Source: Tethya wilhelma
Taxonomy: Eukaryota > Porifera > Demospongiae > Tethyida > Tethyidae
Assembly (NCBI GenBank): GCA_964030475.1
Contig: CAXIPT010000011.1
Location: 1,200,733-1,264,732, forward strand
DNA: 64,000 nt
Direction of reading: 5' to 3'
Below, piece by piece: positions 23,046-35,000 of the stretch (positions are counted from its first letter, which is position 1; every line of letters starts with the position of its first letter). Under the pieces are notes generated by a model. That model searched no databases and was not told the DNA's origin. It saw only the letters and a list, made by a program, of their open reading frames with translations. The position numbers and the translations under genes are program-made.

Positions 23046-24527
23046 GACTCTGGGTGAACCTTTTCCGAGCCATCAAGGTTAAATGCTTTGCAACTGAAAT
23101 GAAGTAAGTCACTCATGAAAACTGTATTTGAAGCTTGTATACAATTTTATGCAATGTAAGCAAGTACCATTGTACTGTATGCTTCGATCGATTTTTCAGA
23201 CTGAAGTTTGATGAGAGCACTGGCTATTATTCAAACAGCTCTAATTCAATTAAAGTTACGGTTCCAGGATTTGGGGAGGTTTACAAGGCAGATCCATTCA
23301 GTGCTAGTGGTGATGTATTAGTGGAAGAGCTATCGTATTTCGTGGAATTTGTACGGTATTTTGAGAAACGAGGTTATGAGCAAGGCAAGAGCATTCGAGT
23401 GGCGCCTTATGACTGGAGACTTGCACCAGGTCAGTTTAGCATGAAATGTTGGTATATAGTGCTAAAATAATTGTATGATATTGTATAAAATATTCGATCT
23501 GTCACTCATATATATGGCACAATGCATAAGCCTATTGATAGCCTCGTTCCCAGACCGGTGCTCCCCTTTGACCTTTCCTTACAGTTATTGTATAAGGTCA
23601 AAGGGGACAGTCTGGGTATATACAAGGCTGTTATTTATTTATGCAAATAATGCACAAAAATTAAATTTTGTCACAAAATACTATTGACATGCAGATGAAT
23701 TGAATAGGAAAGGTTATTACAATCGCCTGATCAACCTGATTGAGACCATGTATGCTGATAATGACAATACCCCGGTGACAATAGTTGCTCACAGCATGGG
23801 AGGTCCTGTTTCCCACTACCTCCTGACCAGTGGGGTAGTGACCCAAGAGTGGAAAGACAAATACATTGGGAACTATGTTACACTGTCAGCGGCATGGGGT
23901 GGTTCTTTCTCATCTCTCTGGACAGTTATCACTGGTAGAAATCCATTGGAATTATTTTTGCCCATTAACAAGATTGGAGACAACTTCTTGTTAAAATTGT
24001 CTGGAAATTTGCTCAAGAAATTGTTTAGGGGAATATTTCGTACTTTTGAGAGCATGCCATTTCTGTTCCCTTCTCCCTCTCTCTGGGGTGATGAGGTGAT
24101 TGTTTCAACTCCCACTCAAGAATACACTGGAAATGACTATCAACAGTTGCTAAATGACATAAATTACTCGCAAGGCTATAAAATGTTTCAAACTGTAACC
24201 GAAAGATTGAACAGAAACCTCCCACTTCCACATCCAAATGTACCCACTCACTGCTTTTACGGTTATGGAATCCGCCACACTATCGTGGGTTTGCGTTACG
24301 AACACTCTTTTCCTGAAGGAGCTAAAACTGAGCCTGAGTTTGTTCAAGGGAACGGAGATGGTGTTCTACCGAGTAAGAGCCTCAGAGTGTGTGAGGAGTG
24401 GGATGGTATTCAACATAAGGCGTTTAATGGAGTAAATCATGATAAGATTTTTGACAGTAAGAATGTATTGAGGGACATTGGAGAGATTGTTGGAGCCAGT
24501 AGGGAGCCAATCACAGGAGAGAACTGA
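23046..24527 (+). CDS. LCAT / group XV phospholipase A2-like enzyme, 5' end missing
   Basis: Three in-phase exons, 23046-23103, 23200-23429 and 23695-24527, encode most of a lecithin:cholesterol acyltransferase-family enzyme, which moves an acyl group from a phospholipid to a lipid alcohol or water. Seen: LWVNLFRAIKVKCF, then VTVPGFGEVYKADPF, VAPYDWRLAP, the nucleophile elbow IVAHSMGG (catalytic Ser), SAAWGGS, the Asp block GNGDGVLPSKSLRVC, and the His block NGVNHDKIF. All three triad positions are present. PLA2G15 (lysosomal) is closer in style than plasma LCAT. The N-terminal exon with the oxyanion-hole PGxxGS motif and signal peptide should lie upstream, but that stretch is repeats with an N at 22621. 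The ORF ends at TGA 24525-24527. The enzyme is probably secretory or lysosomal. Confidence 0.88.
23541..23635. repeat. Small hairpin element in a lipase intron
   Basis: AGCCTCGTTCCCAGACCG... and the inverse at 23595-23635 (GGTCAAAGGGGACAGTCTGG...AAGGCT) form an imperfect stem of about 35 bp. A related stem is at 48226-48335. Confidence 0.7.
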
Positions 24528-24797
24528 TCGACAAGAACTTTAGTCAGCCCGCATACAGCCTTCTGCACGTGCACATAATAATTATAATGACATTGAACAA
24601 AACTAGAGTCTCGTAGTCAAATATAAGTCTTTTTTAATGTATGTGAACTTATAAATAACAATAATAAAATTAATATTAGGTTTGTTAGCTATATATTTAC
24701 ATAAGTATACAGTTCTCATTGAGCTGATTTTTGAAAGCACATATAATAATATGCATGCTGTGATCATCATATTTTTACTGCCAACCGCAAATTTAAA

Positions 24798-24996
24798 CAA
24801 GTAGTAAAAATTTCAAAAAAATAAGTAGTGTAGGAATGGGCAGTGCGGTAAAAAGCATTGGAACAAGGCATGTCTCAATTTCGGCACATGACTACTTCAT
24901 TTTTGGTTTATTCTTGTTCCCTAATACGGATCCTCAGTGTCATAGATGCAACAAAGATCTGTAGCTTATTGTTGCATTGGTTCAATCTAATCAGTT
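24798..24996. mobile_element. Foldback MITE, left half, ending at an N
   Basis: The left inverted repeat (CAAGTAGTAAAAATTTC...GGCAGTGCGG) and part of the centre are present; the sequence then breaks at an N (24997) where the second half is expected. Confidence 0.8.
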
Positions 24997-25293
24997 NAAG
25001 CGCAAATGCAAAGAAGTTTCGCTGTGGCTAGATTACCAGCAATCCGTATATTTGTCAGGACTACTAATCTTGAGCGAATTATGTGGGGGTATTTGCATCT
25101 CATTAAAAAAATGTGCTGAAGAAACTGTTACTTTCCTTCTGTGATACCTGTGGAAATGAGACAAACACTATATTGAATAGATGAAGAAGAGAGTAATTCT
25201 ATAGACTCTTTAGTCCAAGTCTCATGCATGCTCAGAGTCCAGTATATCATCCATTGAAGTTAATATATAAATTATTTTATTCTGTAATTTCAG

Positions 25294-25363
25294 GCTTAAA
25301 CGCTGTGGAGTCATTCTATTTCAACAGGATAGCCGAAGACAACTAGACAACTATACCAGTCAG
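25294..25363 (+). other. Possible upstream exon of CHMP5
   Basis: A 70-nt stretch between a good acceptor (TAATTTCAG) and donor (CAG|GTAAGA). It is open in the frame starting LKRCGVILFQQDSRRQ and joins in frame, through the bases before the ATG, to the CHMP5 start exon. It contains no in-frame ATG. It may be a 5'-UTR exon whose open frame is chance. Confidence 0.35.
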
Positions 25364-25530
25364 GTAAGAGACCAGAGAGATATCCTTCATGAGTGTCTGT
25401 AGTGTATGAATTTTGCCAAGCAGTTGAATTTGTAGAATAGTATGTTGGTTTGGTACAGGGTCACTGCATTTTATAAAATAATTAATTATAGTTTTGTCTT
25501 TTTCTTGCTGTGCTCTAGAACATTGACAAA

Positions 25531-26712
25531 ATGAACCGTTTGCTTGGTGGTGGAAAGAAGAAGGCTCCCCCTCCTAACTTGACAGATGCTATCTCAAGTG
25601 TGGACAGTCGTGGAGAGTCCGTTGAGAAGAAAATTGCCAAGTTGGATTTGGAGCTCAAGAAGTACAAAGACCAGATGAAAAGGATGAGAGATGGGCCATC
25701 AAAGGTAAGGTGACACATACATTCACAGTATATCTGAAGGGCTTTGTTGTGAATACTATAACTACGTAGTAAAATTTAATTGTAAGTCATCGTAATTATA
25801 CAGTATCATTAGCCTTGTACCCAGGCTTCTCTGGGTACTAGGCTATATTGTCCTGATAGTTACTACTGCATGCAGCTAATACTTTGGCCCTCAGTCTTTT
25901 ACTCTATTATGGATGTTGGAATTTGGAACTGACATTATTACCTGTGTATCATGTGATTGTTTATGATGCTCTCTCCACAATAGAACATGGTCAAGCAGAG
26001 AGCAATGAGAGTGTTGAAACAGAAGAAAATGTATGAAGGTCAGTTGGAAGGATTACGAAACCAATCGTTCAACATGGAACAGGCAAACTTTGGCATTCAA
26101 CAACTAAAGGACACAAAGACAACGGTGGATGCCATGAAGCTTGGAGTCAAGGAAATGAAGAAAGAATACAAGAAAGTCAACATTGACAAGATTGAAGTGA
26201 GTCTAAAGCTCTCTAATTGATTCAGGATGTGGAACTGGTTTAGATATATTATGTTATGTATATTGTAGGATGTTCAAGACCAAATGGAGGACATGTTGGA
26301 ACAGACCAATGAAATCATGGATGTTCTTGGAAGACCATATGGCCTACCAGATGATGTAGATGAAGATGACTTAGAAGCAGGTACAATGTTGTCACCATTC
26401 TTTAATAGAGGAGACAAGGACACAATGATAGCAGCTTTTGTACCATCATAGCATAATGCTTAATACTGTTAAATCTTTCCAAATGCAGAACTGGAAGCTC
26501 TTGGTGATGACTTTTTAGCTGAGGATGATTCATCGTACCTTGATGCTGTTGAAGCTCCAGATCCTCCAACAAGTCTACCCAATGAGAGGAGTAGAGAGAG
26601 GGTAAGTCTGGTGGTTCACTATGTATGGCTGTATCAGTCTTTATCATGACACATTTTTGTTTAGGATGGAGTCAAGTTAGATGAATTCGGATTGCCTGAG
26701 CTTCCCAATTAA
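25531..26712 (+). CDS. CHMP5: CHMP5 (Vps60), ESCRT-III-associated subunit, complete
   Basis: Five exons, 25531-25704, 25984-26196, 26269-26380, 26489-26601 and 26665-26712, with consistent phases, encode about 219 residues, the usual CHMP5 length. Highly conserved blocks are visible: start [72 protein letters not shown], the Asp/Glu-rich [20 protein letters not shown] and C-terminal [10 protein letters not shown]. The protein works in multivesicular-body sorting on endosomes, where the human protein binds the Vps4 cofactor LIP5/Vta1 through its C-terminal region. The basic N-terminal helical hairpin and acidic tail of the Snf7 family are both intact. The start is the ATG in the family's conserved position, 12 bases after an acceptor, so at least one 5'-UTR exon is expected. 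Confidence 0.96.
25811..25846. repeat. 36-bp hairpin in a CHMP5 intron
   Basis: TAGCCTTGTACCCAG pairs with CTGGGTACTAGGCTA around a short loop. Possibly a minimal relic of the AGCCT...CCCAG hairpin family at 23541 and 48226. Confidence 0.6.
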
Positions 26713-27043
26713 AGCACACAATGATTTCTTTTGAACACATCTATTTACATTGTACGACTTGTGATGTATGTAAAAAAAATCCCAGTATGTGTTACAGTAT
26801 AATGTATCATCATACATGCATAGTGTTTACATTGTAGCCTAAGTTCAACTCTGTGTATAATATGTTACTTTGTCACGATAAATATTATAATGATCAAGAT
26901 GTAAGTTGAGTATGTTACAACTCGATGACCACTACATACAGGCATTACAATATCCAGTCACAAAGTATGTACATGTGTCCCTATTTTCTATGACACAACA
27001 GCTGAAACAAGTACCTTACATGGACCAACGTTAACACTACTCT

Positions 27044-27539
27044 TCAAAACTTGGGCCTCTCATCTTTTAGCTTGCTGTAATCGTATGCTTTGATGAACTA
27101 CAACAAACAAAAATTCATAACATACATAATTCGAGAGAGTAAGAACAAATTGAAACATGGATGGATTCAAGGTTAAATCTTCACTGTTACACACTCAACC
27201 AGGTTGTTCCCAGGCTCTTCACTGACACACACACAAGGCTAGGCTCTTCACACATGCTCATCATGATGTAACTATCTCAATATAATATTCTAAGCCACTG
27301 TTTTTTTACTAAAATAAAAAGCTTGATGTTTGGTAACATTTTTTCCTAGACCTCAAAATTGCAAAACCTTTGCATACTAGCTTCGTATATTACACATTAA
27401 TTTGTCAACAAAAAATCTACATGTCATAAACATCATTTACTTCTATATAATTATGATAAAGTTCCTTTAAGAACATACCTTGGTCTGTTCGTCAGGTTTA
27501 ACTTTCAACCAGGGATGTTGGTTGTTCTTGCGATCAAAT
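27044..27539 (-). CDS. NDUFA4: NDUFA4 (cytochrome c oxidase-associated subunit), last two exons
   Basis: Exons 27479-27539 and 27044-27097, joined in phase 0, encode FDRKNNQHPWLKVKPDEQTK followed by FIKAYDYSKLKDERPKF and a stop. This aligns with the NDUFA4 C-terminus (RNNPEPWNKL..., then YSKLKKERP). NDUFA4 is a small single-pass inner mitochondrial membrane protein of complex IV, first assigned to complex I. The N-terminal exon with the HPxLIPLFVF membrane helix was not found. The exon at 27856 upstream ends in phase 1, while phase 2 is needed here, so they do not join directly. The intervening intron holds a 201-bp repeat. Confidence 0.8.
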
Positions 27540-27615
27540 CTGAGGCAAATATTACATCACATAATGACAGATTGATACAGCACAATTCATGTAGTACAAC
27601 TTACGATATATCTGA

Positions 27616-27816
27616 AAGCGTTTTTCTAGCTTCTAAGACGTCTTTTTGCATCGCCGAACTCGTAGGGGCTACTTTTTTTAACAGACCTAACTTTCAAATC
27701 CCTTTTGAGACACTGAAGATGCCCCTAACGCCCAAACAAGCCAAAAAGTTGCGGACATTTGACTGCCCAGACCAAACACTTTACCCCTGAGCGCGCAAGC
27801 GCGCACGGGGTAATTA
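27616..27816. repeat. 201-bp repeat, inverted copy of 22114-22314
   Basis: Reverse complement of 22114-22314. It lies upstream of the NDUFA4 exon at 27539. Confidence 0.9.
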
Positions 27817-27855
27817 CATGCATTATAATTGTGCATGTAAAAATATTTTAAATTA

Positions 27856-27986
27856 CCTATTACTATAGGAGAACCAGAACTAGCAGCAACAAGTTGTCTT
27901 GCTGAGCACACCAACAAGACCACTGAGATAAGCACACTTAAAGTGACAGTATTCACCTCCATAATCAGCCAGGCAGACAGATCCAC
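27856..27986 (-). CDS. Possible first exon with a signal peptide, gene unknown
   Basis: MEVNTVTLSVLISVVLLVC then SARQLVAASSGSPIV, ending at a donor (ATAG|GTAATT), looks like a secretory signal peptide. Joined to the acceptor at 27539 it would run into a stop after about ten codons, so it does not make NDUFA4. It may belong to a short secreted peptide or be a chance ORF. Confidence 0.3.
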
Positions 27987-28028
27987 AAACCGATTTAAAA
28001 ATTTTGTGACTCTGATTTCGTATCAGTG

Positions 28029-28170
28029 ATAAAGCTCTTCAAGATATTGTGTCACTTGGTAGTAGCTATGGCATTTGATCTGTGCACTGTGAAAGTTGTC
28101 TGAAACATTTATAGCATCACCAGCACTACATTCCTTCTTCTTCCTAGCTACCATGTCTTCCTTGCTGACC
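28029..28170 (-). CDS. Possible terminal exon, gene unknown
   Basis: After an acceptor (GCATGCAG) the frame reads VSKEDMVARKKKECSAGD to HSYYQVTQYLEELYH and a stop. It is hydrophilic with two cysteines. No partner exon upstream could be established. The stretch 28260-29328 shows no other gene. Confidence 0.3.
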
Positions 28171-29328
28171 TGCATGCATTTCCAAGAAAACACTATTACT
28201 GTAACAGTATACTGACTATAGTAGCTGTTCTTCCATGAAATCACAAACAAAGTTTATTAAGTTTAGTCGTACATTATTTCAAACTGCATGTTAGAGAGTT
28301 ACAAAGTATAATGTCATGTCACAGTAGGAAAATTTGAGGATACTGACATTTAATCCACGCATACATATGGTACTTCAAGCAAATTTGGTTAAGACTTAGC
28401 CACTCAAAAGCACGATTACATAACTGATTCCAGGAAAGAAGCTATGATAGAATTAATCCAGCTAGAGCCAAGATGCCAGTTTGAGAAGAAAGCATAGTTA
28501 TAATATCATGTATTAATATTCAGTTAAATTAATGTGGATTCAAAGTTTGTGAAACTAATTTTCCTACTTAGTAAGTAAGACATTAAAATAATTAGTATGC
28601 TTATCAGCATGTGCTGACTGCAGGCATGCATGCATCCATGTGACTTCTTGGAAAAGCTAACTTCTGGAGCTATATTTCCTACCACTGTATTATGCATGAT
28701 TTATATAGATCCAAAAAGCTATAGGAATGTAAGTCATGTAGGAAAAGCAAGGGGAAATGCATAAAAGTTACTAATGAAGGTACATTAATTTGGCATGAAG
28801 GAGCACAATAATATTAACAGTTACTATAAACAAGGCTTCACGTGTAGTCTATATGAAAAAAGCAAGAAAGAATCAAGGTATATACTGGAAGCATAAGCAT
28901 AATTGAATCATGCAGTATTTGGCTTCATAAACGGTAGCTAAGGAAATGCTATAGGGGAAATGATTCTAAAGTTACTGATGAAGGTATATTTTTGGCATGA
29001 AGCTCTACTGGAATCATACGATACATAACTGTTATACTGCACGTGTAATAACCATCGAGAATAATAATATAATAATTATCATGTATATGTATGCTATTAA
29101 TAAATGCATACATCCTATTGTAGACATGCAGCTAGGCCTTTGTCAATAAATAAGCAGCCACTTGCAATGCATATACGAATGCAAACATTCATTGTGAGTC
29201 CCAATATAACTCCAACCAACCATTTCAAAGCTAGCAAGCTAGGGTATTACAGTTATAGATCATTAATCTCCACACGAAGTTCACTCTCTAGCTCTAGCTA
29301 TACTGAGTTCAAGTAATACAGTAGAGTC

Positions 29329-30786
29329 ATGGAAATGAAAAGTCAAACAAGTGAATCATCACTTGCAGTATCTATTGAATCTGATGTATCTGATGAAAAG
29401 GCAACAAAGAATGAAAAGAAATGGTTAAACAGCTTAAAGAAGTTTGGAGACAATTCATCCTTCAGTGCAGCTGTTTACGTCTTCAAGAGCAAGTCACGAA
29501 TTAAAAAAATCTTTTGGGCAGGTGTTATTATTTCATCGGTCATAGGCTTCAGTGTCTTGACAGCTTTAAGCATACGTACACTCATAACAGAGCCCATATC
29601 CACCTCAATCACTCTGTCACAGGAAAAGTCACTTGAATTTCCTGCAGTGACTGTGTGTAGCTTAAATTTCCTGAATGCAACAAAATTAAGGGAAGCAAGC
29701 CTTCAATTTGGTCGAGGTCAAAATTTCCTCAGAAATCGATTCTTTAACTTATTTAGATTTGGAAGAACAGTCCCTCCAATGACTGAACAGTGCGAAACAA
29801 GAGCAGCTCAAATACAATCAGCTACCAATTACAGTGGCGGATATTACTCCATTTTAAGTGATCCTAATTTTGGTAGAAACGACCCAAAACAACTTGTCCT
29901 GCAATGTATGTATCTTGGTCAGAGCTGTATTGAGAATCTGACAGCATATCTTACAGTCAGTGGTGTCTGTTTCACCTTCAATGGACCAAGTTCTGAAGAA
30001 GTTCGCAGAGCAAATGGAATAGGAGCTAGACAAGGACTCTTGCTGCAGCTGCTTAATGGAGAACAGTACATTTCGCTTTCGTCAAATTTTGGATACAACG
30101 TCATAGTCCACAATCGAGACGAACCTCCCAGACCTGAATCTGAAGGAATTGTAGCCGGACTTAACTCCGCACTGTACATCAGCATGAAACAAGTTGTCTC
30201 TAGAGACAAAACAATACTCTACTCTGGAGCTCAATGTCGAAGAGGAACGGAGAGCTTTGATGAAGCGAAATTAGCATTCGATGGTTTTCCTACCTACTCA
30301 CCCTCTCTATGCTTAAATGAATGCTTTGCAAAATTTGTTGCAGACAGATGTGGCTGTGTAGAAAGAGGTTTTTACACACCTACAAAAAGTCCTTACACAG
30401 AAATGCCAACTTGCAACCTAACTAACTTGTGCTGTGAGACCATTGCCTTTGATGACCTGACAAGCGATTCTTGCGATTGCCCGCCAAAATGTGAAACAGT
30501 TGACCGCACACTTGCTATTAGCAGTGCCACTCATGCCATAAATGGACGAGTTGGCATTCATGTCTACTATGAAACCCTACAGCTTGAAACGCGTGAGACC
30601 ACAGACTCATACACCCCATGGAGTTTGATTTCCGACATTGGTGGAAACACAGGCCTCTTTCTAGGCTTCACTCTCCTTACTATAGTGGAGGTGATGATGT
30701 TGGCAGTTGAACTACTCATAGATTGTTGCTTATCTTTGTGTAAACAGAGAATGAAAGATGTACTGCACATGAAGCAGACTGCATGA
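29329..30786 (+). CDS. DEG/ENaC-family sodium channel subunit
   Basis: Single-exon ORF of 485 residues, with the ATG at 29329 (MEMK). Features: cytosolic N-terminus; TM1 at about residues 61-82; the post-TM1 hallmark LEFPAVTVCSLNFLN; a Cys-rich extracellular domain with CLNECFAKFVADRCGC and CDCPPKCETV; and TM2 at about 440-466 after SLISDIGGNTGLFLGF. Family members form trimeric amiloride-sensitive Na+ channels in the plasma membrane, gated by acid, peptides, force or constitutively. Two changes from typical members: the N-terminal His-Gly gating motif is absent (AVYVFKSKSRI in its place), and the G/S-x-S selectivity-filter triplet reads G-F-T (residues 446-448). Lack of introns is unlike most neighbours. 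Gating stimulus cannot be read from the sequence. Confidence 0.92.
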   Translation: MEMKSQTSESSLAVSIESDVSDEKATKNEKKWLNSLKKFGDNSSFSAAVYVFKSKSRIKKIFWAGVIISSVIGFSVLTALSIRTLITEPISTSITLSQEKSLEFPAVTVCSLNFLNATKLREASLQFGRGQNFLRNRFFNLFRFGRTVPPMTEQCETRAAQIQSATNYSGGYYSILSDPNFGRNDPKQLVLQCMYLGQSCIENLTAYLTVSGVCFTFNGPSSEEVRRANGIGARQGLLLQLLNGEQYISLSSNFGYNVIVHNRDEPPRPESEGIVAGLNSALYISMKQVVSRDKTILYSGAQCRRGTESFDEAKLAFDGFPTYSPSLCLNECFAKFVADRCGCVERGFYTPTKSPYTEMPTCNLTNLCCETIAFDDLTSDSCDCPPKCETVDRTLAISSATHAINGRVGIHVYYETLQLETRETTDSYTPWSLISDIGGNTGLFLGFTLLTIVEVMMLAVELLIDCCLSLCKQRMKDVLHMKQTA

Positions 30787-31721
30787 ATCAGATGTATAAG
30801 TAGCTATGCACATAATGTTATTCACACTACTAGCCACAAACTTATATTATATGCACTAACTGTCACAGAGACTTTCATAATAGAGTACCTGCGTGCCGTA
30901 TATACGTGTTTTTGCTGGTCATAACACATTCTTAGCATTTTTTAGGATTGAGCTGTGATAGTTAATTTTAATCCTAATCTGTGATCATTGTTGTTTTGTT
31001 TGTCGACTGAAATATCATCGCATGCATGCAAAGATTGTGTAAAGATTATGTATTCATAACTATACAATATTATTAATTGTTATAATTTTGTAAAATCTCT
31101 CAGTACAAAAAATCAATGGAAATCCGCAAACAGGACCTCTGAATATGCTAGTGCAACTATCATGCAAATCTGTACGGGTTGGACCTATTTTTTGGGATGA
31201 TCTAACACACTCAATTCTGTACAAGTTATCTAAAGATCACTTGTCTATGAACTACCGTGCACTCAAATCTTTATGCTGAGCAAAATAACTAACATTCAAA
31301 TTTGTACAAGTTGTACTACAGAATTTTGAAACTTTTTGCCACAATGGGGTTTGAGCATCAGAGATAGGCTCTTGATTTATTAGAAATGAGAGAGAAATAA
31401 CAATGGGGCTTGAGTACCATACTGAGATAGGTATTATTCGAACACTCAAATTCTACGAGATTGGCCTAAAAAATATTGTATGAGTTAGGCCTGGCCTTTG
31501 AAGCTATTTTTGAAGCCATTTTTGAGTGGTAGCTCAAGTATCATATTCAGAGGCCCTGCACAGATGATTCTTAGAAGTAAAACACTACAATCCTAACAGA
31601 AATGCATGCAATTAAACTTTACCTCAGTATCTTTAGCTAGGGTAAACTTTCTCACACTAACACAACTCATGGGAAGAGAATAGCTATATGATTCTCAGTG
31701 TCTGTATAGTTTAACATACAA
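30787..31721. other. Intergenic, no gene seen
   Basis: AT-rich sequence between convergent genes (DEG/ENaC plus, HSD17B12-like minus). It contains degenerate short repeats with 'CTCAAATTCT.TACAAG' phrases at about 31200-31450, but no supported exon. Confidence 0.5.
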
Positions 31722-31958
31722 TTACTCTTCTTTCGATTTCTCGAGTTTCTTATAAAATGTGTCTCTTGTTTTCTTAAACACAGGTAAGAAAAAGGCATCC
31801 ACTAGTTGATCGGGAAGAATGTCAAGTAAAGCGCCCTATTGTGTATTGTATGTGTGTGTGTGCATGTGCATTAAAATTCAAATGGCCTAATAATTATGAG
31901 AACAATTCCAATTGAAACCTAAAACCTATATATATAGATCCAGTATGCGGCATAATGC

Positions 31959-32008
<50 letters not shown>

Positions 32009-35000
32009 GTGTGTGTGTATGTGTGTTTATGTACAATAAATTTATGACACGTATATGCACACAAAATTATACACGTAGAGTAACCTGTAATGTATGACTG
32101 ACACAGCCACGAGTGTGGTTAACTATCCCAATGGTAGCTACAGCTGCTCTGGTGAAGGAAACTTCATCGGGGACCAAAAACGTCGGCTTATGGTCTATGT
32201 CCAATGTTCTTACCAACGGAGTCATCACAAACAGTGGAATAGCACACTGTATACACAATCAATACTGATTAGGGCACAATAGCAGTAGACAATTCAGTGA
32301 GCATAAATTAGAATGCAATATCATTACTATAATATCAGCTGTGCAGCTGTAATAGTTAAGTTGTGTGAGCAACTAACCTGTACAATGATACCCTTGCTTG
32401 AGTATTCTTTGCGGAGTCCATTTGAGAAGGAAATAATGAAACTCTAGAGTAAATTTAGCACAACACATAATATCTCAATCAGTTGGTTAATATCATTAAC
32501 ATAATATGCCTGCACGCATTTACACACACACACACACACATGTACACATCAAAAATCTTATAAACGCTTTGGGCTATAATTATATCACTGGCAAGTAAGC
32601 CATGCTCAATCGCTCAAACCAGTGTGAGGGGAACTGACAGCTTAATTCAGAGGCTCAGGGGGCTATCTGGAACACACAGCAAGCTGTGCGGAGATCACTG
32701 ATGCATGGAAAGATAATAATTATCTGATAGACACTCACAACCACAAAGGGATGAAAAATAACAACACCTTTTAGTCAACTTGAAGTCTCCACCACATGTG
32801 AAGTTGGAAGTCTAGAGCATTGCCCACTCAGTGCACCACCATAGAACCCACACACTCACACCCATGCATGCATATAGACACTATAAGCTTGTAATTGTGG
32901 GAACCAAACATACTTTTGTGGCACAATATGTGATAACCATTGGTATAGATAGCACTCCAAAACTGGATGACATGTTGACAATGACTCCTCTCTTCTTCTC
33001 CAGCATTTTAGGCAACACAAGCTTGGTCATCTTTGAAGGACAAGAAGGATAATTGCATGTGTTTACCTCTAAAAATGGTTATACACAATCTTATTAAAAT
33101 TATTACCTGGATCATTGCTTGGTTGTTGACTTCAGTGACTTTGTGCAGTTCCTGTAAAAATCAAATCGACTTTAGTAACTTGAAATATTAATGCACGAAT
33201 TAATTTCAATCACTAATTTAAATGTCTATCTGGTTTGAGAATAAGTTTCTTATATTATCCAACTGATTTCAAACTTTCAAGCACCATTTGGAAAGTGCTC
33301 GTTCTCCCCATTCTTTTGATTGTTTTTTTCAGCTTCCTAAGCCTTACTAGTCAAAAGTAGCTTTTTTATCCCATGAGAAAATGAATCTCAAAATTTCACT
33401 TTTGGTGGCATTCGATCTCAAACCAGATGGACTTTATCATCATACCATATCATTTGAGTTGGCTATTGTATCTGGGCAGCTTGTGGATATCCCAACATTG
33501 TTCACTATAATTATATGGAAAGGGAACATATTGAGTGATAATACATTATAGTGAACGTCAACAATCATTAGGGAGGGGGGTGCAAGTTTTTGAAGCAAAA
33601 ACAAGAAGTAAGGTACAATCATAAAACATTGTCTGGATATGTCAGACTACATAAAACATTAAGTTATATAGTTTCAAATCATGAGAGATGCTCCAGAATC
33701 AGAATTCACCAAAATTAGCCTAAATTTCCAAAATTTTTTGGGGGAGCATGCCCCCAGACCCCACTAGATTTTCTAGTTTTTTATGTGACACTTTCGGTAG
33801 TCAATATGTACCCCCCTTTCAAGAATCCTGGCTACGGGCCTGATTAACTAGTTCATATAAATATGGGAACAAACTGTAGGTTCCAGCCATCGTAGAAGCC
33901 ACTTTACCACACCATGTCTAGCAATGTAAACCACTTCACTTTACCCATGTATTGTAAACCACTGTTAGTTCCTACTACCAAGAGTACATAATTATGTACT
34001 CTTGCTACTACATAGTGCTTCAAAGGGCGAAGAGCCATTGATGCTAACATCAAACAGTTTACTAAAGTGCTTCAAAGGGTAAAGAGCTAGCCATTGAGAG
34101 ATCATGATTGAACATGGCAGGAATGCTCTGTAAAAGTATTCTTAGGAAGAAAGTGTAGGTACCAGCAATCCTGGACCAGTAAAATGCATAAAATCTAAAA
34201 TCCGTAAAAAAATAATAATTGTAGCTCTTATATAATTCACTCAGGACTCCAATGTCGAGATCTTTCAGCTGTTCACCAATGTTAGGATAGATCTCCAGTC
34301 CTTTGGAGAAGTCTGCTGTGATGATACGAACCTCACGACCATGTTTCTCTCCTGGAGAAGGAAATTAAAATTAAGAAACTGCCAATTTAAAGACTGAAAG
34401 TAAATTCAAGCTCATGACTCACGTATCTCATCAGCAGCTTTTTTCAGCTTTTCCTCAGAGCGACTGATGATGACCACATTCAGACCTTGCCTTGCCAACT
34501 GTCGACATAAAAGAGTATCAGATTGGTTGAACCACAAAGTACACACTGAGCCAATTCAAGAGTGTAAACATGGCTATACCTCTAAAGCATATCCCCAACC
34601 TATTCCTTCAGAACCTCCTGTCACAACTATAAGAAAATAATCATTATTCATTGACTTGCAGTAGACTAGTATACAGAGCCAGTTACGTTCAATGGAATTA
34701 AAACGTCAAGTTTATACCTGCCCATGCTCCTTGTTTCTTGAGGTTCATTCTAGTGATCCCCCAGGGAGCCAGGAAGAAGGCATTGAAGTTCACTGCAAGG
34801 GACTTCAGTATCCTTAGCAACAACCACGAGAGCCACAGAACACCAACCACTGCAGCTAGGCTCCTGGAAAAAGAAGTTAACATGCTTTAGCAAAGAACAC
34901 AACTTCTAAATTTTCTACCTCAACAGTGTAAATCTTAGAGTTAGAGTTATATAGCTCATGGAATACCATATACACCTTAAGAAATCCGAAGGGAGTACCA

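Noticed and set aside
32067..32258. Minus-strand ORF starting MCIQCAIPLF
   Set aside because: Not a separate gene; it is exon 10 of HSD17B12-like copy A.
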